NCBI GenBank assembly: GCA_031308135.1
Contig: JAHLJT010000631.1
Coordinates: forward strand, 1,371,501 to 1,435,500
Direction of reading: 5' to 3'
DNA from: Acheta domesticus
Lineage: Eukaryota > Arthropoda > Insecta > Orthoptera > Gryllidae
Length of the DNA: 64,000 nucleotides
Shown here in pieces: positions 54,825-64,000 of the stretch (the stretch's first letter is position 1; each line of letters opens with the position of its first letter). The notes under the pieces were generated by a model. That model saw only the letters and a program-made list of their open reading frames with translations, did no database searches and was not told the DNA's origin. The position numbers and the translations under genes are program-made.

Positions 54825-55750
54825 AGTCTTTTAAACTCTACAATAGTGACAAACATTGGTTCAAATTTATTACCTTATTTGAAGCAGGTCTGGCAACTTA
54901 CCCCACTCGACGCGTTGTCGCCTCGTGGGCCTATTGGCCTTTGACGCCGGCATGTCTGCCCGCCTCTTTGTCCCGCGGGAAATCTATTGCCCTTACCCAT
55001 CCGTTCACGTCAAGGTCGGCCCCCGTACTACTCGTATTACATTTCCAGTTACGAGCAACTCAGTACTGAGCGCTGAAGGCTGAATTAGAGGGCTGAATTA
55101 TTTCCATTATCTTGAAGTTTCTAAATAACCAATAAACAAATCTAAACTTTTTATCGATTCTGTATACATTTTTTGAATCGGATGAAAAAATTCAACAGTC
55201 TAACTTGATATTGAAGTGGTAACTTTGTAAATAATATATGTTTCGTTTTAAATTGGCTCTGAGTGGATGCCACTCAGTTTGGTTCACTCTTGTTGTGACA
55301 CCATGAGGTTTAAGCATTTATTTGCTTTCTTGTGAAGTTATTACTTTACAACGGAAGGAAGTCCGTAAAACATCGATTCACCGCTAGCGAAGGGTCGTCA
55401 ATGGATTTAGAGACAAATGGATAAGTATTGTTTCGTTGGAACTTCCGAAAACTTTCGAAAGTCCACAGTTAGAAAGGAGTTGTTGCCAGACATTCTAATC
55501 GCTTTTTCAGTTCATCAGACAAAAAATAATTTAATGCGCTTTTTCTATTTACACATCTGATCAAAATTTTATTCAATAACAATAAATAACTCTGATTCAT
55601 TCATGGTTTATTTTATCTTTATTAACAATATTACCTGAAAATGTAAATATGGCTTAGTATTTGTCCTTTTTTTCATCCAGAATCCTCCAACTTAACTTGT
55701 GAAGAGTTTTCTTTTCAGTGTGGAATTGGGAAGTTTCTCCATACCTTTGA
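54825..55750. other. Intergenic, nothing recognised
   Basis: A GC-richer patch at 54,900-55,030 has no identifiable content. Confidence 0.45.
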
Positions 55751-55762
55751 TAACATCTAGAG

Positions 55763-56269
55763 CAGGAATGGCCAGCATACCAGAGCGTTGGAAACACGCA
55801 CAAGATTAAGGAAAGAGTTTTGAAAGAGTCGCACTTATTTTTACAATGTTGAGCACATTAACTTTTAACTAGTGCTTACAACAAATAGCTGAATAGCTGT
55901 ACTGAAAAACGTTCACTCGTGTTAACAAAACATCATAAAATATTTAAATTACTATTAAGTTTTCTACTTTTATTGACGTGCACTTTCTCGACAGTTTAAT
56001 TGGGCTGCAAAGTATTTGAAATCTTGTCACAAGACTAGAAAAAGAATTACGCAAAAGTTCAGTTAAACTTGCAAATCGGTTAAAACAGATGGATGCTTAG
56101 ATTTTAATAAACTTCATCATAAAATACCATGACTCGCATCTTTAGTACAAATGGAAATAACTGGCTTTGAATAGAATTGCGTAATTTTCATTTAGCGTGT
56201 TTTTAAGAGATACAAAAGAATTCTCCAAGAGCCGCATATGGCTCATGAGGCGCGCAGTGGCCACCGTTG
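55763..56269. mobile_element. hAT-type non-autonomous element, ~507 bp
   Basis: Starts CAGGAATGGCCAGC; the complement of its end reads CAACGGTGGCCACTGCG. Flanks ATCTAGAG (55,755-55,762) and CTCTAGAC (56,270-56,277) agree at 6 of 8 positions, compatible with an aged 8 bp duplication. Subterminal GAGCCGCATATGGCTCATGA is seen in related elements. No ORF. Confidence 0.6.
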
Positions 56270-56279
56270 CTCTAGACCC

Positions 56280-56700
56280 GTCGACTGATTCGAAATATCG
56301 AAGAACCACGTGACCTCAACAGAGTGGGATTCAGCAACAGAGTGGGATGTGACGGCCACTAGTCAAGTAAATCCGGTAATCTAGACTATCTCTATCATTA
56401 CAAATTCGTCTCAGTTTTCTTTTCCATCATTACGCCCACAACTATGCTCACAACCAGACATCGAACGCATTAGTAAGCATTTATAAGAAAAAATAATGTT
56501 GTTAATATCAAATCACCTGTGCTATAATCAGTGGCGCACCTGTGCAAAATCAAATGAGTATGCAGCAATATCAATGCAGAAACATTTCAAAATGAGGTGA
56601 TCTCAATTTTGTATAATTATCCTGATCCTAAGGCCGTAACAATTTATGGGGGCAATAACTCAAAGTATGAATTGTTAAATAAAAAGTTCACACAAAACAT
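56280..56700. other. Spacer, nothing recognised
   Basis: No supported feature, apart from the target TTA at its right edge. Confidence 0.45.
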
Positions 56701-56703
56701 TTA

Positions 56704-56859
56704 CGGGTCATCCATAAATTACGTAACACTAAATGGAGAGGGAGGGGGTCTAAGGCAGCGTCAGCCTGCGTTACATAGAGATAGGAAAGTGCGTTACAAG
56801 GGGGAGGGGGTGTATCGAAAATACTCGAATTTTGCGTCACATAATTTATGGACGGCCCC
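56704..56859. mobile_element. 156 bp MITE flanked by TTA (Harbinger-like target)
   Basis: Left end CGGGTCATCCATAAATTACG and complement of right end GGGGCCGTCCATAAATTATG form inverted repeats of about 24 bp. TTA flanks both sides (56,701-56,703 and 56,860-56,862), the 3 bp duplication of PIF/Harbinger-type elements. G-rich interior, no gene. Confidence 0.75.
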
Positions 56860-56864
56860 TTAGA

Positions 56865-59340
56865 ACACTCAAGGACAGCCTCGAATCACGGCAGAAGTCT
56901 ACCCCAGCGGTTGAAGTGATGTGCTGCATTTCGTCCCATAAGATTCTCTATCTTGGGTTGCGACAAGGCGCGGACAGAATTCCCCAATTCGTGCTGGTAG
57001 GGGTGACTCGGCGCAAAGACTTCTGTACTCTGCTTTGGAAGAAGATTCAGAACTGAGGAATATGTTCCCTCAAAATATATCTTATGACGTATTTTATAAA
57101 TATTTACCTTGTCTATAGGTATATAAAGATACTTGAAGGTATATAAATATGTACCTTCATCACTGGGAAGGCAATGTCTATCTTACCTTTCCTCACACAA
57201 TATCCCTGAATATAACAAAGGTTATAAAATCAATTGCATTTGTACGAAAATCTATAACAAAAGGTCATTACAATATTATTTCAACAATATTAGAACACGA
57301 TAGTTGAGGAGTATGATGACAATAAAATTAAGAACATATGAACAATATTAAAACTTTATTTATTTTATTTCATTTTATATTGTTAATAACTCTCTTTATA
57401 TTACTTTCTGGTTATATCTCCTATGAATAGATTGTAAATATTCAAATTTCGAGGTCCGTTTTGAAGCTGGACGCTACGTTATGAAATATTCAATAAATAT
57501 TCCCCTTGTACTTTTCTTCAGCGAAAAGACAATGTCGATCTTCACTCACACCACCTTTGGATACAACAAAGCTTATAAAATCAATTTAATTTGTACCAAA
57601 ATATTTGAATACCGTTTACAGCGCTCTGTCATAGACAATCGTCTCTTATTGCAGCTGTCTGTTAGTTTCAAAATCAAACGATAACCCTATTTACGTCACT
57701 GTAGACCACCACAAAGCACGGAGCTCACAGCGGAGGGACCTGCAATGTCTCACTTCTGCCGCGGGGAACAGTCATAATTGAATTTCTCCCCTGGCGGCGA
57801 CCACGTTAATCACCCGATGCATCGAATTCCGAGCGCCGTTCGCAACCCGGACGCTCACGAGATTAACGAACCGGACTTATGGTAATTGTGACGTGGCGGC
57901 GCGTCTGCAATATAGGGTGGCCGCTAAGCTCTTCCCTTAACTGACGGTTGGAGCTCCGCGTCATCTCTTTGTGGATTTCGCCGCTCGGTTGATGAGCTCG
58001 CAACATTTTGCGGAAAAAAAATCTGCGAAAAGTAAAGAAGGGTCTATTTAGAGAGAGAATGATAGAAAGGTTGGAGAAAAAACAACAGGTGAAATAAGTA
58101 TGAACTTATTGGATTGTTGCATTAAAATTAAAGAATCAGTAAAGTCACTTGGCTTTTACAAGCTTTAAAAACTTGTCGAAGTTTCCCAAATTTTTAAATG
58201 TACTTTTTATTAAATAGAACAAAGATCAATATAACAGTTCAATATTACTTGGCTGTAGTTTACAAGTAAGTGACTGCATTCTCAAAGCCATAATTTATCT
58301 GCGATTTCCCTAAAAGCAAACCATTTACTGAGGCGAAACTAAATATTAATTTTCTTATCAAGGAGTTAGAGAATGGCTTTTAGACGGAAAATGCGCACAG
58401 GGCGTATTCCACGAGTTCCCAACAGTTTTGCATTGAAAAAATCGACGACTTTGCAAATCATTGGAATGATGTGAATGGTAGAAATGAACGTGTTGTTGTT
58501 TCATTTAGAGGTATTTATTAAAAGTATCTTATTTTATCCGAAACGGGAAGTAATCTCCTGCGAGATATGCTACTCTGGATGTCATTGTTTGATGTAATCT
58601 AACATAGCGTTCCGGATAATAAAGGACAATGTAGGGAATGCGCATGGCTACTGGGTGGGTGGTAAAAAGAGCGAATATTTACTCTGTCTTATGGAAGACT
58701 TCTCGATCAAAATATGGTTTAGACGTAACTTATGTACTTTTTAGTAGAATCCTAATCTGCAATAAAAAAAAGTGGGGTTTTCCATTCAGTATTTCAAAGT
58801 TGGCTCCCGCCACACCCTCAAGGGGCGAGCGGGGAAGTTTGATTTTAGGTCCGACAGATGTGCCCCTAGGATATATTAATTTTTTGTACGTTGCATATTT
58901 TTTCGAGGTATTTTGATTTGTCAAGTTAAATAGGACAGCCTATATATTGTGAAAAATTTTGTGGTACACTTATATCACAATATGCACAACCCTTAAAAGA
59001 CGTACCATAGGCTCTCTCCGTCTACTGTATTTGTTCATCGCATGTACTTTTAGTTGTTGCAATTTACCCCGCCTCCTGCCATCAGCAATAGCTCTGAAGC
59101 TTAAAAACAGACGCGATGTTTTCGCAATGCACCCCCATTCCTTCCGAACTGGGGCAGGTCGGCAAAGAAGCTTTCGTTCCTTTCGCTCCCGTAAACCTTG
59201 GGCGCGGGGCGGGGCAAAGCCCTCTAAAAGAGAGTCGTAACGCCAGCAGAATGGCTCATTGCAAGAAAAGACTCGGGGAAAAGACGCCTGTGTCGGAGGC
59301 GGAGAGAATTCGTAATTTCCCTCCTAAGTCGGGTAGGAAA
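56865..59340. other. Intergenic DNA with two CpG-richer patches
   Basis: 57,760-57,990 is an unusually GC- and CpG-rich unique-looking patch (TGACGTGGCGGCGCG, CCGAGCGCCGTTCGCAACCC), and 59,100-59,340 is another. Neither encodes a protein I recognise. Either could be a regulatory element. Confidence 0.4.
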
Positions 59341-59349
59341 AAAACAACA

Positions 59350-60000
59350 ACACTGGCGCTACAACAACACATACTTTCTCGCATGATTTCAAACTTTTTT
59401 GCCATTTTCGAAATTTTCAGAAAGTTAAATTAAAATGAGACTCGCGTTATTTTTTAAAAACTTCCTTGGCTCTAAAAGTGAAAAAATAAAAATAAAGTGG
59501 AACCGTTTTTGAGAAAATATTTTGTTTTATAAATTGCATTAATAAGTACAAATTATGACTACTACCCATTAAACCACTTGTTGTTTTCAAAAAATTATTC
59601 TTCTTTAATGAGATGATTTTTTAGAACAGATTTTATTTAAGAAAAAAATACGGTCTTGTACTATTTCAATGTTTTTTTTACTTTTGTTTTTTGCAACTTT
59701 CGAAAATACAGTTCGCTGAAAATAGGACCAGTACCATTATTTACCGCCCATTGATACTTTCCAGAAGAAAAGTTAAAGAAAAGTATCGGATCCGTTTTTC
59801 AGAAAATAATTGTTTTTAAATATTGCCTACATATCATGCAAAATTACGTGAAGACTATTAATAGCTATTATAATCTAAATTTTAAACTTCTCTCAAAGTT
59901 CTGGTAAAAATATTATTTTAAAGTTATAATCTGTCATGTAATGGAACCAAGAGCCACTTTTCTCCCAAAAATATTTCAAGGAAATCAGTTTTCACCGTTT
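59350..60000. repeat. repeat 'family C', diverged copy
   Basis: Starts with CTGGCGCTACAACAACACAT and ACTTTCTCGC. Continues GGAACCGTTTTTGAGAAAAT, TAAACCACTTGTTG and GGATCCGTTTTTCAGAAAAT, matching blocks of 39.2-39.9 kb in the same orientation. Confidence 0.5.
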
Positions 60001-60004
60001 TAAA

Positions 60005-60650
60005 AGTTGCACGGACTCACAAATTTATACATTCTGAGCACGGCTTAGAGTACCAATTACTTAAGGAAGCTCTGCCTACAACGAAAACGCTCAGAAAAGT
60101 CGATATCAAATTATAGGGTTCCATAAAAACGGCAACCCTATTACGTCAAGAAAATGCGGCATCTAAGGTATAGGAGGATAAATTCGTGAATGTTATAACC
60201 GAATGTTCAATTACGAGAGTGAAGCATCACGTATTTAACGTTGCAATATTTACTTGTTAGACTATAGAGATAATTTTAGAATTCACGCGACCTTACTTCA
60301 CTTTTAAGGTTGGCTGGTAAGTTTTTTCAGAACACTAATGGAATATCGGGATAGACGGACCCTAAATTATGAGTCTAAGGATCAGTAAAACCATAACACT
60401 TCAATATTCCGGCAACATAACTTATTAATAGCTTCGTCGGTGAATAAACTCCTCAATCTGTTTGCCCCTAGAGTCACAATTCCAAGCGCTGAAGCAGTAA
60501 CTCAATGGCAATGGCTGCAAAAATTAAAGAGTCGATCACAATTTAATAAATAGATGAGTATTGAGGTTTTGGAATTGACAATTCTTATAATATGTTGTCA
60601 TATAAATTGAAAATAAACAATCCAATAACCAGTCAGTAAAATCAGTTAAT
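60005..60650. other. Diffuse low-similarity repeats
   Basis: Phrases such as AGTACCAATTACTTAAGGA and TTACGTCAAGAAAATGC recur in altered form near 63,370-63,860. No element boundaries could be drawn. Confidence 0.35.
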
Positions 60651-60659
60651 TAATCAGTC

Positions 60660-60965
60660 AAATCAATGATGCTTTATTTCACGTGGCGAGGCTCAAGCCA
60701 TTAGGTCAACTCTTCCACCTGACTGTGCAAATTACGCTACAGTGTTTCTCCATCTTGTAGGGAAAGAAGGTATTACTCGGGCGTCGAAACAGGCGATTTG
60801 AATTTAGCTCAGAGGCTTCTTTTAAGCTTGATCTTTTACATGCAGCAAATCTACAACATGGGCCATCCGGCTTTCCTTTCCCTCAGAAGGAAAGCGTACG
60901 AAGAATTTTTTCACCTTTGAAAATCCACGTCTTCGATCGGGTTTGAACCCGCGCACTAGCGTATA
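60660..60965 (-). mobile_element. tRNA-derived SINE-like repeat
   Basis: The minus strand has a TAGTTAGAATAGTG stretch (box A-like) and GCGGGTTCAAACCCG (box B), followed by about 250 bp ending TGAGCCTCGCCACGTGAAAT and AAAGC. Head-and-body proportions fit a SINE. Only one copy was seen in the window. Confidence 0.5.
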
Positions 60966-60969
60966 CTTT

Positions 60970-62035
60970 TAAAAACACTATTCTAACTAATCACATTTTA
61001 ATATCTAACACATTTTCGTAAATTTGATTTATTTTAACATTTGTGCAATTCACAATCTTAACAGCCAATTATAGGATGCATGATGGCTGTCCAGAAACTT
61101 CAGAGTGCAAAGAGATAACGAGAATGCAGAAGCTCTTTGAACGAATCCTATTTATAAGCACTACACTCGTGCTTCTCAAATCTATTAGTTCAGACTTCTC
61201 TACATAAAGAAAGAACGATGAAGAGTAGAAATAAAGCACCCCAAATTATGAGAATGGAGGTCAAGTAAAAGCATCCAATTACATCGCCGAAAGGACGCGT
61301 TAGCTTCTGACTGCGTTAGAAAGCAAACTCTTGGGACTCAACTCTTGGGATTCCGCCTGGCCAATGCAGAACCGCCAACTGCAAAAATCGTATTACGTTT
61401 AAGGAAAAGTAACATATTCAACGTTTGCAATTATATGTTCAAACGCAATTGTCAAACTGATCTATAAATTGAAAATAATAGACTCAGCAATCTTGAATGT
61501 ACCCCAAAATTAAAATATCGTTTCAAATTCGTTGAGCATTTGGTTCAGTCAGATGTAATGGAAAATATCCATTTGAGAGAAAAGAGTAAGATTTAGGTAT
61601 TAGTGTTATGTAATCGGCACACACGGTCTGTCAGACGTTTAAAAACGCAACACTTTTTCGTTATCAGGAATCCTCAAACCGTGGATTCCCTGGCATTGAT
61701 TTTTTTCAACATTACATAACTTTCTCCGTAGTACGTCTAAAAGAAACTAGAAACAGGCGCTGCGTTGTCTGTACTTCAAGGTTTACAGCAAAAACTGCAT
61801 TCGTAATTCACCGGCAAGAACGCAATACCTTCGGCTGGCGAGAACTAAAAGAGCGCTGCGAGGTGCGGAACGCTTCTGGAGGGCAGAGGCCTCGGGGATT
61901 CTAGCGCAGACTTGGTTACGAGCGGAGTGCGATGTGCAATTGTTCGCTGACGTCATCACCATCTCTTGTTGTAACCATACTGCCAACCTAAGCGTAAGAA
62001 ATATGGATAGGATAGGGAGGAATGGATAGGGAGTT
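60970..62035. other. Intergenic, nothing recognised
   Basis: A GC-richer patch at 61,840-61,930 encodes nothing recognisable. Confidence 0.45.
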
Positions 62036-62039
62036 AGTT

Positions 62040-62158
62040 GGGAGATTTTGCTATTGATCTTTTGCTCATGCGCAGATGCACAACATTGAGGCGAAACTTG
62101 AACTGCGCATGCGCAGAAAATCGATAGTGCTGTCCCCTATGGCGTGCAAAATCACTCT
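62040..62158. mobile_element. MITE relative of the 4.8 kb element
   Basis: GCTATTGATCTTTTGCTCAT then GCGCAG on the left is inverted in CTGCGCATGCGCAGAAAATC and GATAGTGC on the right. The CTATCGATCT and CTCATGCGCAG blocks are shared with 4,800-4,835. The left outer arm appears partly deleted. Confidence 0.6.
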
Positions 62159-62574
62159 AACAGGTATTCAACCCAATGATATTAAATCTTAATTGAATTA
62201 TTTATTCTTGTCCAGGGTACAACTCCCTTATATCATCTATCATTGCCCAAAAATATCTATTTAGTCCTTTTCAGTCTTGTCTCCAAAGATATTCGGCAAG
62301 ATGCATCGCCATATCAACGTGACGTTACTTTTAAAGACAAATTCTCGATTCGCTCGCCCGGATCTAAGTCACGGCGAGGCTCGGATCTTCGGCCCTCGCG
62401 TTTACTATAAACAACCTTGAGTTCACCAATTCACTTTTATAAGAAATCACTTTAATGGTCAAGTTCGGTACCCTGCATTACGTCACTGCGGTGACGGACA
62501 AATGAACATCGCACAGGGCATAACACAGTATTCGCTGGATTATTGGTTTTGTCGTTGGTATTTAAAATTAAATT

Positions 62575-62629
62575 ATCACAGGTGTTGTCATTGCTAACAA
62601 TACTATGTTGCAATGACAACACCTGTGAT
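62575..62629. repeat. perfect 20 bp inverted repeat (hairpin)
   Basis: ATCACAGGTGTTGTCATTGC (62,575-62,594), a 15-base loop, then its exact complement at 62,610-62,629. It could be the core of a MITE or a hairpin RNA. Flanks are AT-rich. Confidence 0.85.
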
Positions 62630-62669
62630 CCGCTAATTACCCTAATTCTGTGGTTGATTAGTGATTACG

Positions 62670-63140
62670 AGCGCCTCAACTGCTAGGGTCATTAGTTCCG
62701 TAAGTGTAGGGAATGTTTTTTTCCGCGGGAGGTTGCGATGATCTTGCCTCATATGGCGAGATCCGGCGCCGACCCACACGTCGAATTGAGGGACTTTCCC
62801 AGCCAGATATCCCTCACCAGCGGAGCACCGCCCAACCGCACACCGACTCCCGAGCTCCCGACTGGCGTCCCGGCATGTGAGGTAGCGTAGTGCATGTAAG
62901 AGCTAGTGTGCGTGTGTAAGGGGTGAGGATAGGACAAGGAAGAGAAAGGAACGGTCGCGGGCGGTCCATAGCCCATTTGTTTGGGTACTACTCCAGCATT
63001 CGCCTGGAGTTCATCGGAGAAACCACGGAAAACTACCGATCAGAGCAGCACGCCGCTTTAATTTTCCTCCAGACAGCAGCTAAAAAGACGGAGATATCTG
63101 GCTAGTATCAAAAATCCTGCTATCGTCGGGTCTTAGAACC
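62670..63140 (-). mobile_element. SINE-like repeat 'family B', most complete copy
   Basis: It contains every block seen in other copies. On the plus-strand text: GGGTCATTAGTTCCGTAAGT, GCGAGATCCGGCGCCGACCC, CCAGATATCCCTCACCAG, TGCATGTAAGAGCTAGTGTG, GAGGATAGGACAAGGAAGAG, TTCATCGGAGAAACCACGGA, CTACCGATCAGAGCAGC and AAAATCCTGCTATCGTCGGG. Length about 470 bp. Confidence 0.7.
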
Positions 63141-63149
63141 GCACTGGAA

Positions 63150-64000
63150 TAACACAATAATTGATGCCTTGAGCTACCTAATCGAGTGAAGCTACTGAAA
63201 ATGCCATCGGACAGGAGCTACAAAAGTTAATGACTGCGCAACTGACGTAAATCGATGGGAACTTTAGTTATGTAGGTTTTGACTAATGATTCTTTATTGG
63301 GCAGTTTCAGTGATGAAAGACCCTGGACGAAAAACGGCATTCAATGTCCTGAATTGCAGTTCAATGTCTGGCAAAAACAGCGAACCCATTACGTCAAGAG
63401 AACGCAAAAGCTTGAGAACATTACGGCAATAGAACGCAATAGAACATCAGAGATAGTTTTGGGGTTCCGTTATCCACATTAGTGCAACTCGGCATCTCGG
63501 AGACGAGGCACCAATTGCAAACAAGTTTTGTGAAAGTTATCTTGTCAATCACATCGAAATAAGTAGTGAAATTGTCGTCATTAGAAACATAACCATCTAA
63601 ATCTATTCAAAATATTAAGCGATTTATTTATTATTAAATATATACAAAATTAGTCACCATAAAATCAGTTCAGCTCAGAACATGATAGCAGGACATAGAT
63701 TCAACTTTCATGTCTATTCCACATACCTGAACTTCTTGTCTCAGTTGATAACACTATAGATATGTAGAAAGAACAAACAAGTCTCTTCAATTACGAAGCT
63801 TGCCACAAAGGTCAATTACTTCAGGACGCTCTATGCAATGACCGCCATTTCGGTTGAAAAGTACCAAGAACATTACGATCCTCTTAATGTAATCATTACA
63901 TGAATTTTCTATCTTTCGACTTCTGATGGTCATACGGTCACTCGTAGAAAACGTTCTGACCAATTTTCTAAAATGTCCTGGTCCTCTAACTTACGAACAA
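63150..64000. other. Intergenic, only diffuse repeats
   Basis: Short echoes of the 60.0-60.3 kb sequence (CAATTACTTCAGGACGCTCT, TTACGTCAAGAGAACGC). No gene is supported. Confidence 0.4.

Overview
This is a eukaryotic, gene-poor and repeat-rich window, most likely from an insect with a large genome. The background is AT-rich, with short GC/CpG-rich islands. The repeats are of arthropod type: restriction-endonuclease-type LINEs, tRNA-derived SINEs, hAT-, piggyBac- and mariner-like miniature elements, and TAA microsatellites. I see no operons, rRNA, organelle DNA or CRISPR. Species cannot be fixed from sequence alone; a cockroach, termite or stick-insect-like genome is my guess.

The best protein-coding exon lies at 49,498-49,686 (+). 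It encodes the membrane-anchored N-terminus of a THEM6-like (thioesterase-superfamily, hotdog-fold) protein and ends at a GTGAGT donor. A second candidate first exon at 43,091-43,184 (+) lies just downstream of a CpG island (about 41.8-43.1 kb). It ends at a GTAAGT donor in phase 1, which is compatible with an acceptor just before the THEM6-like exon. They could be one gene with a 6.3 kb intron, or two genes. Later THEM6 exons are not in the window. Nearly all other long open frames are simple repeats or transposon remnants.

Layout. 0-9 kb: AT-rich DNA with a reversed LINE scrap between TTA tracts (2.7-3.0 kb), a long repeat (3.3-3.8 kb) and two terminal-inverted-repeat (TIR) elements. 9-13 kb: a tRNA-like relic, a CT tract, an ATCGATG-rich hAT-like element and a SINE. 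13-15.8 kb: three restriction-like-endonuclease (RLE) LINE pieces in tandem, separated by AAT tracts. 16.1-17.7 kb: a piggyBac derivative, a 177 bp hAT miniature element with an exact 8 bp duplication, and a SINE. 21.6-31.5 kb: SINEs, two Jockey-like LINE relics, a 105 bp-arm hairpin, a GC-rich composite tandem array (203 bp monomers) and a second large RLE LINE copy. 31.9-36.4 kb: a 565 bp palindromic element, a possible solo LTR and several SINEs. 38-40 kb: a nested repeat cluster. 41.4-43.2 kb: polypurine tract, CpG island and exon. 44-64 kb: foldback elements with hammerhead-like motifs, the THEM6-like exon followed by a (CCCRYG)n tract, three MITEs, a SINE and more repeats.

The most coherent system is the RLE LINE family. 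Five copies, in both orientations, all abut TAA/AAT microsatellites, as expected for a Dong/R4-like element that targets TAA repeats.
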